Of a stretch of 64,000 bases of DNA, positions 35,832 through 44,042 are shown one piece after another. Source of the stretch: Streptomyces sp. MH60 (GTDB lineage Bacteria > Actinomycetota > Actinomycetes > Streptomycetales > Streptomycetaceae); assembly GCF_002939385.1 (NCBI RefSeq), contig NZ_MULI01000017.1:1-64000 (forward strand), in the 5' to 3' direction. The notes under the pieces are model-generated. The model was given only the letters and a program-made list of their open reading frames with translations, did no database searches and had not been told where the DNA came from. A program made the position numbers and the translations under genes. Every line of letters begins with the position of its first letter. Position 1 is the stretch's first letter.

Positions 35832-37075
35832 GCCCCGGTGAGCTTCGCGAACTTGGCTTCGTATGCCGTCTCTTCCTTCGCGCTCAGGGAGCGGAAGGAG
35901 TGCGACTTGGCCTGCATGGCCTTGTCGGGAAGGATCAGCGGGTTGTTCGCCGCGTCCTCGTCGATCTTCGCCAGGTCGTCCTTCACGCCGTCGACCGGGC
36001 AGACGAAGTTGATGTAGGCGGCGAGTTCCGCGGCCGGTCCCGGCTCGTAGTAGTAGTCGATGAGCCGTTCGGCGTTCGTCTTGTGCCGTGCCTTGTTGGG
36101 GATCAGCATGTTGTCGCTCGACGTGACGTAGCCGCTGTCCGGGATGACGAAATCGATGTCCGGGTTGTCCGCCTTGAGCTGGACCACGTCACCGGCCCAG
36201 GCCAGACAGGCCGCGAAGTCCCCCTTGCTGAGGTCGGACGTGTAGTCGTTGCCGGTGAAGCGGCGTATCTGACCGCGGTCGACGCCCTTCTGGAGCCGGG
36301 CGACCGCGGCGTCGTAGTCGTCGTCGGCGAAGCGGGCCGGGTCCTTGCCCATGTCGAGCAGCGTCATGCCCATGGTGTCGCGCATCTCGGTGAGGAAGCC
36401 GACCCGGCCCTTGAGCTTCGGGTTGTCGAGCAGGTCGGAGACCGTCTTGACCTCGATGCCGTCCAGCGCCTTCTTGTTGTAGGCGATGACGGTCGAGATG
36501 CCCTGCCACGGGTAGGAGTAGGCCCGGCCGGGGTCCCAGTCGGGGCTGCGGAACTGGGGCGACAGGTTGGCGAAGGCGTGCGGCAGGTTGGCCGGGTCCA
36601 GTTTCTGCACCCAGCCGAGCCGGATCAGGCGGGCGGCCAGCCAGTCGGTGAGGACGACGATGTCGCGGCCGGTCTCCTGGCCCGCGGCGAGCTGCGGCTG
36701 GATCTTGCCGAAGAACTCGCTGTTGTCGTTGATGTCCTCGGTGTACGTGACCTTGACGCCGGTGCGCTGGGTGAACGCCTCCAGCGTCGGGTGCCGGCGG
36801 CCGCTCTCGTCCACGTCCATGTACTCGGTCCAGTTGGAGAAGCGGACCTGCTTCTCCTCCTTGGAGTGGTCCTCGGCGGAGACGCCGCCCTCGGTCTTGC
36901 CGGCCGCCGGGATGCCGCAGCCGCTCAGCAGGCCGAGGCCGCCGACGGCGAGCGTGCCGCCCGTGGAGGCGCGCAGCAGCGAACGGCGGGTGAGGGCGGC
37001 CCTGCCGCTCCTGAGACTGCGCCGCATGGCGGCCACTTGGGCCGGGGACAGGCGGTCTGGCTCGTACTGCTCCAT
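35828..37075 (-). CDS. potD: Polyamine-binding lipoprotein PotD-like
   Basis: A 415-aa solute-binding protein. The N-terminus has a Tat-like TRRSLL motif near residue 30 and the lipobox LLSGC, so it is lipid-anchored outside the membrane. The mature part begins VRFSNWTEYMDVDE, the usual PotD opening. Aromatic and acidic residues expected in a polyamine pocket are scattered through it. It overlaps potA by 4 bp and follows the ALDH gene by 55 bases. A paralogue lies at 44574-45773. Confidence 0.93.
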   Translation of the reverse strand: MEQYEPDRLSPAQVAAMRRSLRSGRAALTRRSLLRASTGGTLAVGGLGLLSGCGIPAAGKTEGGVSAEDHSKEEKQVRFSNWTEYMDVDESGRRHPTLEAFTQRTGVKVTYTEDINDNSEFFGKIQPQLAAGQETGRDIVVLTDWLAARLIRLGWVQKLDPANLPHAFANLSPQFRSPDWDPGRAYSYPWQGISTVIAYNKKALDGIEVKTVSDLLDNPKLKGRVGFLTEMRDTMGMTLLDMGKDPARFADDDYDAAVARLQKGVDRGQIRRFTGNDYTSDLSKGDFAACLAWAGDVVQLKADNPDIDFVIPDSGYVTSSDNMLIPNKARHKTNAERLIDYYYEPGPAAELAAYINFVCPVDGVKDDLAKIDEDAANNPLILPDKAMQAKSHSFRSLSAKEETAYEAKFAKLTGA

Positions 37076-37130
37076 GCGCGTGGTTGCCCTTTCGGGTGGG
37101 CCGGCCGTGGTCGGCGGCCTGGCGTGATGG

Positions 37131-38666
37131 CTATCGGTCCCCGAAGACGGTGCGGTGCCAGTCCTTGGCCGCCACCGCGGTGTTGTCGAACATGACGTGC
37201 TTGACCTGCGTGTACTCCTCGAAGGAGTAGGCGGACATGTCCTTGCCGAAGCCGGACGCCTTGTACCCGCCGTGCGGCATCTCGCTGATGATCGGGATGT
37301 GGTCGTTGATCCACACGCAGCCCGCCTTGATCTCGCGGGTGGCGCGGTTCGCGCGGTACACGTCCCGGCTCCAGGCGGAGGCGGCGAGCCCGTACGGCGT
37401 GTCGTTGGCCAGCCGGATGCCCTCGTCGTCGGTGTCGAAGGGCAGCACCACCAGGACGGGACCGAAGATCTCGGACTGGACGGCCTCGCTGTCCTGGGCG
37501 GCGTCCGCGATCAGGGTGGGCCGGTAGTAGGCGCCCTCCTTGAGGCCGCCCTGCGGTGCCTCGCCGCCGCACACCACGCGCGCGTAGGAGCGGGCCCGGT
37601 CGACGAACCCGGCGACGCGGTCGCGCTGGACGTGGCTGACCAGCGGGCCGAGGTCGGTGCCGGGGGCGAAGGGGTCGCCGACGCGGACGGTGTCCATGAG
37701 GGCGGCGGTCCGCTCGACGAACGCCTCGTAGAGGGGCCGCTGCACATACGCGCGCGTGGCGGCCGTGCAGTCCTGGCCGGTGTTGATGAGCGCGCCCGCG
37801 ACCGCGCCGTTGACGGCGGCGTCCAGGTCGGCGTCGTCGAAGACGAGGAAGGGCGCCTTGCCGCCCAGCTCCAGGTGGAGGCGTTTGACGGTGGCGGTGG
37901 CGACCTCGGCGACGCGCTTGCCGACGGCGGTGGACCCGGTGAAGGAGGTCATGGCGACGTCGGGGTGGGCGACGAGGTGCTCGCCGGCCTCCCGTCCGGT
38001 GCCGCTGACGATGTTGACCACCCCGTCGGGGATGCCGGCCTGGGTCGCCGCCTGGGCGAACATCACAGAGGTCAGCGGGGTGATCTCGGCGGGCTTGAGG
38101 ACGATGGTGTTGCCCGCGGCGATGGCCGGGAGGATCTTCCAGGCGGCCATCTGGAGCGGGTAGTTCCAGGGCGCGATGGACCCGACCACGCCGATCGGCT
38201 CGCGCCGCACGTACGAGGTGTGGTCGCCGGAGTACTCCCCCGCCGACTGGCCCTGGAGGTGGCGGGCGGCGCCGGCGAAGAAGGCCGCGTTGTCGACCGT
38301 GCCCGGCACGTCGAACTCACGGGTCAGCTTCAGCGGCTTGCCGCATTGCAGCGACTCCGCGCGGGCGAAGTCCTCGGCGCGGTCGGCGAGGACGGCGGCG
38401 AACCGGTGCAGGGCGTCGGAGCGCTCGCCCGGGGTGGCGCCGGCCCAGCCGGGGAACGCCTCCCGCGCGGCGGCGACGGCCGCGTCGACGTCGTCGGGGC
38501 CGGCCAGCTCGTAGGTCAGGACGTCCGCGCCGGTCGCCGGGTCGACGACGGTGTGCGTCCGTCCGGAGGTGCCCCGGGTCAGACGGCCCGCGATGTACTG
38601 GGCCCCGTCCGCGAAGCGGTCCTGGGCCGGGAATCGGTCCGGGGTGGCGTTGCCGGGGTTGTGCAT
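37131..38666 (-). CDS. Gamma-aminobutyraldehyde dehydrogenase-like ALDH
   Basis: An aldehyde dehydrogenase of 511 aa at the head of the PotDABC-oxidoreductase operon. Family elements are PWNYPLQMAAWKILPA, SFTGSTAVGKRV, the catalytic Glu in LELGGKAP, the catalytic Cys in NTGQDCTAA, and SEIFGPV. It probably oxidises 4-aminobutanal (or the gamma-glutamyl form) from putrescine to GABA. The N-terminus of about 20 residues before the ALDH fold is acceptable; RBS-like GAGGAGAG lies upstream of the ATG at 38666. A second ALDH with the same context lies at 45974-47413. Confidence 0.9.
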   Translation of the reverse strand: MHNPGNATPDRFPAQDRFADGAQYIAGRLTRGTSGRTHTVVDPATGADVLTYELAGPDDVDAAVAAAREAFPGWAGATPGERSDALHRFAAVLADRAEDFARAESLQCGKPLKLTREFDVPGTVDNAAFFAGAARHLQGQSAGEYSGDHTSYVRREPIGVVGSIAPWNYPLQMAAWKILPAIAAGNTIVLKPAEITPLTSVMFAQAATQAGIPDGVVNIVSGTGREAGEHLVAHPDVAMTSFTGSTAVGKRVAEVATATVKRLHLELGGKAPFLVFDDADLDAAVNGAVAGALINTGQDCTAATRAYVQRPLYEAFVERTAALMDTVRVGDPFAPGTDLGPLVSHVQRDRVAGFVDRARSYARVVCGGEAPQGGLKEGAYYRPTLIADAAQDSEAVQSEIFGPVLVVLPFDTDDEGIRLANDTPYGLAASAWSRDVYRANRATREIKAGCVWINDHIPIISEMPHGGYKASGFGKDMSAYSFEEYTQVKHVMFDNTAVAAKDWHRTVFGDR

Positions 38667-38742
38667 GTCGGCTCTCCTCGGTCTCCCCGTGGCGGGGGCC
38701 GGCGTGGCTCAGGCTCGATGTGAGTGCCGATCCTGACAGAGC

Positions 38743-38796
38743 ACTAGGCCTCCAACAAGTGATTCCGTTGTTGCCATTTGGTTACGCGACGGAATC
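38743..38796. promoter_or_regulatory. Inverted repeats in the divergent region before the polyamine operon
   Basis: Two overlapping dyads lie between the ALDH and NADAR genes. GATTCCGT (38761-38768) is mirrored by ACGGAATC (38789-38796). AACAA/TTGTT flank GTGATTCCG at 38754-38772. The region is locally AT-richer than its surroundings. It is a plausible regulator site, perhaps for a PucR, Lrp or GntR-type protein, but I cannot assign one. Confidence 0.4.
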
Positions 38797-38838
38797 TGTC
38801 GACCAGGTGTCGAGTCGCCACGGAAAAGGACGGACGGA

Positions 38839-39477
38839 GTGTCAGTGGCGCGTGCCACACTCGCATGCATGGACAAGATCACGGGGGCGGCCCGGAGGGC
38901 AGCGGAGGGCATCGACAGCCGGGAGGCGCTGGTGACGCGGGTCCGGGCGGGCGCGCGGATCGAGTACCTGTGCTTCTGGGGGCACCGGCCGCTCCCGGAC
39001 GGCAGGCTCGGGCCGGGCTGTCTGAGCCAGTGGTGGCCGTCACCGTTCACCGTGGCCGGGGTGGAGTACGCGACGGCCGAGCACTGGATGATGGCGGGCA
39101 AGGCCCGGCTCTTCGGGGACGCGGAGGCCGAGCGGCGGGTGCTGGCGGCCGCACACCCCGCCGGGGCGAAGAAGGCGGGCCGGCTCGTGCGCGGTTTCGA
39201 CGAGGCGGTGTGGGAGCGGCAGCGCTCGCGGATCGTGGTGGAGGGCAGCGTCCACAAGTTCGCCTCGGACCCGGCGCTGCGGGCCTTCCTGCTGAACACG
39301 GGCGAGAGGGTGCTGGTGGAGGCGAGCCCCGTGGACCGGGTGTGGGGCATCGGCCTGGCCGCGGACGACGAGGCGGCGCGGGACCCGGAGCGCTGGCGGG
39401 GGCCGAACCTGCTGGGCTTCGCGCTGATGGCGGCCCGGGAGCGGCTGCGCGCGGGCGACCGAGGGGGCAGCGGCTGA
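38839..39477 (+). CDS. NADAR-family (YbiA-like) protein
   Basis: A 212-aa protein of the NADAR/DUF1768 superfamily. Conserved elements are YLCFWGH, the central EHWMMAGKARLFGD, KKAGRLVRGFD and VWGIGL. Members are N-glycosidases acting on riboflavin-pathway intermediates (YbiA) or on ADP-ribose conjugates. Start is taken as the GTG at 38839; the ATG at 38869 is an alternative that removes ten residues. It is divergent from the polyamine operon, and no link to it is evident. A role in damage clearance or NAD/ADP-ribose metabolism is inferred from family only. Confidence 0.85.
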   Translation: MSVARATLACMDKITGAARRAAEGIDSREALVTRVRAGARIEYLCFWGHRPLPDGRLGPGCLSQWWPSPFTVAGVEYATAEHWMMAGKARLFGDAEAERRVLAAAHPAGAKKAGRLVRGFDEAVWERQRSRIVVEGSVHKFASDPALRAFLLNTGERVLVEASPVDRVWGIGLAADDEAARDPERWRGPNLLGFALMAARERLRAGDRGGSG

Positions 39478-39491
39478 TCGGGCAGCGGCTG

Positions 39492-39516
39492 AGGGGGCGG
39501 CCCGGGGCCGCCCCCT
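39492..39516. terminator. Bidirectional terminator between NADAR and DUF4190 genes
   Basis: An 11-bp perfect stem, AGGGGGCGGCC with its complement, and a CGG loop lie between two converging genes. Confidence 0.8.
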
Positions 39517-39528
39517 ACCGGACCGGGC

Positions 39529-39978
39529 TCAGGCCACGCTCATCAGGCTCGCGAAGGCGAGGAAGCCGAGCAGCGGCAGGATCACGGTGGCCGTGATGCC
39601 GAGCACGAGACCGGCGGTCGCGGCACCCTTGTTGGTGGCCTCGCCCCGGGTGGCCCTGCCCCGGCCGATCGCGCCGAAGATGATCCCGAGAATGCCCAGG
39701 ATCACGCCGAAGAACCAGAGGAAGAAGGTCAGGCTGCACACCACGCCGATGATGCCGAGCACCAGTCCCGTGGTCCCCATGCCGTTGCTCGGCTGCATCG
39801 GCATGCCGTAGCCGGGCCCCTGCGGATAGCCCACCGGCGGCGCGGCCGGGTAGGAAGGCCCCTGGTTCGGATAGCCGTACCCGGGCGCGGACTGCGGGTA
39901 CGCGTAACCCCCCGCGGGCGGCTGCCCCGGCTGCGGCGGCGGCCCGTAGTCCCCGGGTCCGGGATTGGAGTACGACAT
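39529..39978 (-). CDS. DUF4190-type small membrane protein
   Basis: A 149-aa protein. An extracytoplasmic-looking Pro/Gly/Tyr-rich head of some 65 residues (repeated YP/GYP units) precedes two membrane helices (GLVLGIIGVVCSLTFFLWFFGVILGILG and a second near the end). A short basic loop with GRGRATRG-type residues lies between them, the DUF4190 pattern. The ATG at 39978 has GGAGA 7 bases upstream. Function unknown. A longer relative is the next gene on the same strand. Confidence 0.82.
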   Translation of the reverse strand: MSYSNPGPGDYGPPPQPGQPPAGGYAYPQSAPGYGYPNQGPSYPAAPPVGYPQGPGYGMPMQPSNGMGTTGLVLGIIGVVCSLTFFLWFFGVILGILGIIFGAIGRGRATRGEATNKGAATAGLVLGITATVILPLLGFLAFASLMSVA

Positions 39979-40036
39979 GAACTGCTCTCCCCTCGTTGGC
40001 GCTTGACATCGTAGAGGCAACCCTGCGGGGATGAGC

Positions 40037-40702
40037 TCAGCTTTCCGCGGTGACGGAGACCGGCACGGGGCGCGAGGAGCCGTAGTAGGGGTCGTCGTAG
40101 CCCGAGTCCTCGTTGATCGCGGCGGTGATCCCGACGGCGATCAGCACGATCACGGCGACACCGAGCACGATGCCGACGATGCCCATGACGAATCCGGCCT
40201 GGGCCTGCCCGTGGTTGGTGGCCAGACCGCTCTCCGCCTTCCGGCGGCCCTTGATCCCGAAGACCACGGCGAGGATGCCGAGCACCAGGGAGACCACGCC
40301 GTACAGGCAGAACAGCGCGCAGGCGAGGATGCCCAGCACCATCGACGCGGTGCCGAGCCCGTTCTGCGGGGGCGCCTGCATGCCCGGCCAGCCGTAACCC
40401 TGGCCGTAGCCGGGGTAGCCGTATCCGCCCGGGACGCCGGCCCCACCGGGCGCGAGGGGCGGCGGGGGCACCGCGGCGTCCGGGCCGGGGAACCCGGCGC
40501 CGGGCATCGAGGTGACCGTGGCCTGGTCGTGCACGCCCGGCGCCGGCGGCCAGGGGGGCGGCGCGTCGGAGGCGGGCGGCTGGGACGGCTGCTGGGGCTG
40601 CCCGGCGCCGGCGCCCTTGTCCAGGGACGGCCCGCTCTCCGGGGGCGCCCAGGGGTCGTGGCCGCCGGAGGATTCCCCCTCCGGCCGTATCGCGTCCGTC
40701 AT
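40037..40702 (-). CDS. DUF4190-type membrane protein with long Pro-rich head
   Basis: A 221-aa protein with the same plan as its neighbour: a Pro/Gln/Gly-rich disordered head of about 110 residues, then two membrane helices (ASMVLGILACALFCLYGVV and GFVMGIVGIVLGVAVIVLI) joined by a KGRRKAESG-type basic loop, then a short acidic tail. The ATG at 40702 is preceded by GGGGG at 7 bases; an upstream ATG at 40735 has no ribosome-binding site. Probably a tandem duplicate of the preceding family. Function unknown. Confidence 0.8.
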   Translation of the reverse strand: MTDAIRPEGESSGGHDPWAPPESGPSLDKGAGAGQPQQPSQPPASDAPPPWPPAPGVHDQATVTSMPGAGFPGPDAAVPPPPLAPGGAGVPGGYGYPGYGQGYGWPGMQAPPQNGLGTASMVLGILACALFCLYGVVSLVLGILAVVFGIKGRRKAESGLATNHGQAQAGFVMGIVGIVLGVAVIVLIAVGITAAINEDSGYDDPYYGSSRPVPVSVTAES

Positions 40703-40857
40703 GTGCTGTCCCCCCGGGTCGTTCGTGCCCGCCATGCTACGGTCCCGGGCCGCCGGGCGTGAGACCGGCCTACGATGATCCCCGAACGACCGATCAGCCG
40801 ATCACCCGTGCCCCACCGCCGCCCCGCGGCCCGGGGCGCCGCCCTGGGGAGGAACCC

Positions 40858-41919
40858 TTGACCGAGCACCTCGTCGACCCCGACGTCCCGCGCGACCTGC
40901 ACGCCTTCATCGCCGGACTGCCGAAGGCCGAACTGCACGTCCACCACGTCGGTTCCGCCTCCCCGCGCATCGTCTCCGAACTGGCCGCCCGCCACCCCGA
41001 CTCCAAGGTCCCCACCGACCCCGAGGCCCTGGCCGACTACTTCACGTTCACGGACTTCGCGCACTTCATCGACGTCTACCTGTCCGTGGTCGACCTGGTC
41101 CGCACCCCGGAGGACGTCCGGCTGCTGACCTACGAGGTGGCCCGGGACATGGCCCGCCAGCAGGTGCGCTACGCCGAGCTGACCATCACGCCGTTCTCCT
41201 CCACCCGGCGCGGTATCGACGAGGGCGCCTTCATGGACGCGATCGAGGACGCCCGCAAGGCGGCCGAGGCCGAGTTCGGGACCGTACTGCGCTGGTGCTT
41301 CGACATCCCCGGGGAGGCCGGTCTGGAGTCCGCCGAGGAGACGACACGGCTCGCGACCGACGACCGGCTGCGCCCGGAGGGCCTGGTCTCCTTCGGGCTC
41401 GGCGGGCCCGAGATCGGGGTGGCCCGCCCGCAGTTCAAGCCGTACTTCGACCGGGCGATCGCCGCGGGACTGCACTCGGTGCCGCACGCGGGCGAGACGA
41501 CCGGCCCGCAGACCGTGTGGGACGCCCTCACCGACCTGCGCGCCGAGCGCATCGGACACGGCACCAGCTCCGCGCGGGACCCGAGGCTCCTGGCCCACCT
41601 CGCCGAGCGGCGCATCCCGCTGGAGGTGTGCCCGACCTCGAACATCGCCACCCGCGCGGTGCGCACCCTGGACGAGCACCCGCTCAAGGAGTTCGCCCGC
41701 GCCGGCGTCCTGGTGACGATCAACTCCGACGACCCGCCGATGTTCGGCACCGACCTCAACAACGAGTACGCGGTCGCCGCCCGGCTCCTCGGCCTCGACG
41801 AGCGCGGCCTCGCCGACCTGGCGAAGAACGGGGTCGAGGCCGCCTTCCTCGACGCGCCGGGCAAGGCCCGCATCGCCGACGAGATCGACACGTACACCGC
41901 CGACTGGCTCGCCTCCTGA
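40858..41919 (+). CDS. Adenosine-deaminase-superfamily enzyme, probably 6-aminodeoxyfutalosine deaminase
   Basis: A 353-aa amidohydrolase. Zinc and catalytic residues are visible in ELHVHHVGS (HxH), HAGETTGP (His-Ala-Gly-Glu) and the SDDPPMF motif near the C-terminus. Start is a TTG at 40858 with GGAGG 5 bases upstream; reading from further upstream would add only shadow sequence. In Streptomyces a member of this COG1816 branch (Sav2595 of S. avermitilis, as I recall) deaminates 6-aminodeoxyfutalosine in the futalosine menaquinone pathway. The HVHHVGS variant and the gene position fit that branch better than true adenosine deaminase, but this is inference. Confidence 0.85.
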   Translation: MTEHLVDPDVPRDLHAFIAGLPKAELHVHHVGSASPRIVSELAARHPDSKVPTDPEALADYFTFTDFAHFIDVYLSVVDLVRTPEDVRLLTYEVARDMARQQVRYAELTITPFSSTRRGIDEGAFMDAIEDARKAAEAEFGTVLRWCFDIPGEAGLESAEETTRLATDDRLRPEGLVSFGLGGPEIGVARPQFKPYFDRAIAAGLHSVPHAGETTGPQTVWDALTDLRAERIGHGTSSARDPRLLAHLAERRIPLEVCPTSNIATRAVRTLDEHPLKEFARAGVLVTINSDDPPMFGTDLNNEYAVAARLLGLDERGLADLAKNGVEAAFLDAPGKARIADEIDTYTADWLAS

Positions 41920-41933
41920 GAGTTGCCGCCCCC

Positions 41934-42641
41934 ATGGACACCCCGCGCCCCCTGACCGCCGTCGCCCACCGCGGTGACCCCTACCGGCACCGCGAGAACA
42001 CGATCGACTCGCTGCGTTCCGCCCTGGACCGCGGCGCGGACGCGGTCGAGACCGACGTACGCCTCACCCGGGACGGCGTGCCGGTGCTGCTGCACGACGA
42101 GACGCTGAAGCGGCTGTGGCGGCACGACCGGCCGCTGCGCTCCCTGTCGGCCGAGGAGGTGCGCGGGCTGACGGCGGGCAGGGTGCCGACGCTCGCCGAG
42201 GCGCTGGCCGCGACCGGTGACGGCCGGCTGATGCTCGACCTGCCCGGGGCGCCCGGCGAGCGGGCGGTGCGGCGCATCGTGGACGTGGTCCGCGAGTGCG
42301 GGGCGCGGGACCGGGTGTACTACACCGCGGGCGCCGCCGCGATGCTCGCCGTGCGGGCCGCCGACCCCGCCGCCGAGATCGCCATGACCTGGACCACGGC
42401 CGCCCCGCCCCGGCCGGCGCTGCTGGCGGCGGTGCGGCCGCGGTGGCTCAACTACCGCTTCGGCCTGGTGCACCGGGCCCTGGCCGACCGCGTCCACGCC
42501 ACGGGCTCCTGCTGTCCGTGTGGACCCCCGCCCCGCCGCACCATGCGCCGGCTGCGCGCCCTGGGCGTCGACTCGATCACCACCAACCGCATCGACGTCC
42601 TGTGCGCGCTGCGCGGCGGCGGCTCCGGCCACCGCCCGTAA
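41934..42641 (+). CDS. Glycerophosphodiester phosphodiesterase family protein with an apparent internal double frameshift
   Basis: A GDPD barrel of 235 aa starting 14 bases after the deaminase. The catalytic region VAHRGDPYRHRENTIDSL and ETDVRLTRDGVPVLLHD holds the metal and catalytic His/Glu/Asp residues. Near the end the expected barrel strand (GLLLSVWTP) is present only in another frame at 42503-42530, while the main frame reads TGSCCPCGPPP before the normal MRRLRALGVDSITTNR resumes. This looks like two compensating indels. The fold may be damaged locally. Role: hydrolysis of glycerophosphodiesters from membrane lipids or teichoic acids. Confidence 0.82.
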   Translation: MDTPRPLTAVAHRGDPYRHRENTIDSLRSALDRGADAVETDVRLTRDGVPVLLHDETLKRLWRHDRPLRSLSAEEVRGLTAGRVPTLAEALAATGDGRLMLDLPGAPGERAVRRIVDVVRECGARDRVYYTAGAAAMLAVRAADPAAEIAMTWTTAAPPRPALLAAVRPRWLNYRFGLVHRALADRVHATGSCCPCGPPPRRTMRRLRALGVDSITTNRIDVLCALRGGGSGHRP

Positions 42642-42789
42642 GGGCGATCCCGTACAAGTCCCGTCGGCTGTAAGGGTCTTCCCCGAGTAGGGTCCCGGGG
42701 CGGGTGCCCTCCTCGCAGGGGATCCGCGGGGGCTCGGGGCCCGGCGAGGATGATCACCGTCCTTCCCGTCCGGACCCCTGGAGCAGTCG

Positions 42790-43986
42790 ATGCGTGCCCG
42801 AACCTCCTCCGCCCTCGCCGCTTCCCTCGTACTCGCCCTCGCCGCCGGCCCGCTGGCGGTTCCCGCGTTCGCCGCACCCCCCTCCGACACCGCTCCTGCC
42901 TCCACCGGACACGGAACGGACGGGCCGCGCCGGTCGGACGGGACGGACGGGCCTGACGAGGAGGCACTGCGCGAGGCGCTCTCCGACCTCCCGAACCAGC
43001 ACGCCACCGCCGCCCTCGTGCGGGTCGGCGACCCGGACGGCGACTGGCACGGCAGTGCGGGCGTGCGCGACCTGGCCACTGACCGGCCGGCACTCCCCAA
43101 CGCCCGCTTCCGGGCCGGTTCGATCACCAAGGTCGTCACCGCCGCCGCTGTCCTGCGGCTCGCGGCCCAGGACGAGATCGACCTGGACGCGCCGGTGCAG
43201 GACTACCTCCCCGACCTGTTCACGCCGGAGTTCGAGCAGCCGATCAGCGTGCGAAACCTGCTGAACCACACCAGCGGCATCAAGCCGGGCGACGGTCTCG
43301 GTGAGGACTTCGCGGAGGTGTACGCGCACCGTTTCGAGACCCTCACCCCGCAGCAGGTCGCGGCGTCGGCGATCGCCAAGGGACCGGAGGACTTCACCCC
43401 GGGGACGCGGCAGCAGTACCTGAACATCAACTACACGATCCTCGGCCTGCTGATCGAGAAGGTGACGGGGCACTCGTACGCCTCCGTGGCCACGCGCCTG
43501 GTCCTGCGTCCGGCCGGCATGCACCACACGTACTTCCCCGGCACCGATCCCCGCATCCGGGGCCCGCACAACCGGGGCTACCACGCGGTGGAGCGGCCGG
43601 ACGGCACGACGGACCTCGTCGACGTGACCGAGTGGAACCAGGCGGACCGCTGGGCGGCCGGTGACATGATCTCCACCACCGCCGACCTGGAGAAGCTGAT
43701 CACCCGGCTGTTCCGGGGAAAGATCGTGCCGCAGCCGGAGCTGGAGGAGATGTTCACGACCCCGGCGGGCGTTCCGGGCGCACAGCGCAGCGCGGGGCTG
43801 GAGTACACGGAAGTCGGCGGCGAGATCTTCTGGGGCAAGTCAGGGTCCCGCTACGGATACAGCGCCCTCGTCGGCGGCACCCGCGACCTGTCCCGCACCG
43901 TCGTCTACTCGGTCAACTCCACGGACGCCAAGAGCGCGGAGGCGAACCCGGTGCTCGACGCGATCACCGCGGCCGCGCTGAAGTAG
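42790..43986 (+). CDS. Secreted serine hydrolase (class C beta-lactamase / D,D-peptidase family)
   Basis: A 398-aa exported protein. The signal peptide ends near AFA/AP, followed by a Gly/Asp/Arg-rich linker. The catalytic domain has SxxK in GSITKVVT, Tyr-x-Asn in QYLNINY and the third box as WGKSGSRYGY instead of the KTG or HxG standard. The family includes D-Ala-D-Ala carboxypeptidases, esterases and beta-lactamases. Without a typical KTG box the enzyme may be a peptidase or esterase acting on cell-wall material. It is a single gene. Confidence 0.87.
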   Translation: MRARTSSALAASLVLALAAGPLAVPAFAAPPSDTAPASTGHGTDGPRRSDGTDGPDEEALREALSDLPNQHATAALVRVGDPDGDWHGSAGVRDLATDRPALPNARFRAGSITKVVTAAAVLRLAAQDEIDLDAPVQDYLPDLFTPEFEQPISVRNLLNHTSGIKPGDGLGEDFAEVYAHRFETLTPQQVAASAIAKGPEDFTPGTRQQYLNINYTILGLLIEKVTGHSYASVATRLVLRPAGMHHTYFPGTDPRIRGPHNRGYHAVERPDGTTDLVDVTEWNQADRWAAGDMISTTADLEKLITRLFRGKIVPQPELEEMFTTPAGVPGAQRSAGLEYTEVGGEIFWGKSGSRYGYSALVGGTRDLSRTVVYSVNSTDAKSAEANPVLDAITAAALK

Positions 43987-43998
43987 CCCGCGCCCGCC

Positions 43999-44042
43999 GC
44001 CAGTCGCCCGCCAGTCGCCCGTCAGCCGCCCGTCAGCCGCCG
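43999..44042. repeat. Four tandem 11-bp repeats at a convergent gene junction
   Basis: GCCAGTCGCCC occurs twice and is followed by two GTCAGCCGCC(C/G) variants. The array spans the stop codon and last codons of the HXXEE gene and the space after the serine hydrolase gene. It looks like replication slippage. Confidence 0.7.

Noticed and set aside
42790..43986. Beta-lactamase giving drug resistance
   Set aside because: The SxxK and Y-x-N boxes fit the wider family, but the third box is KSG followed by SRYGY. Many Streptomyces peptidases and esterases look the same, so resistance is not supported.
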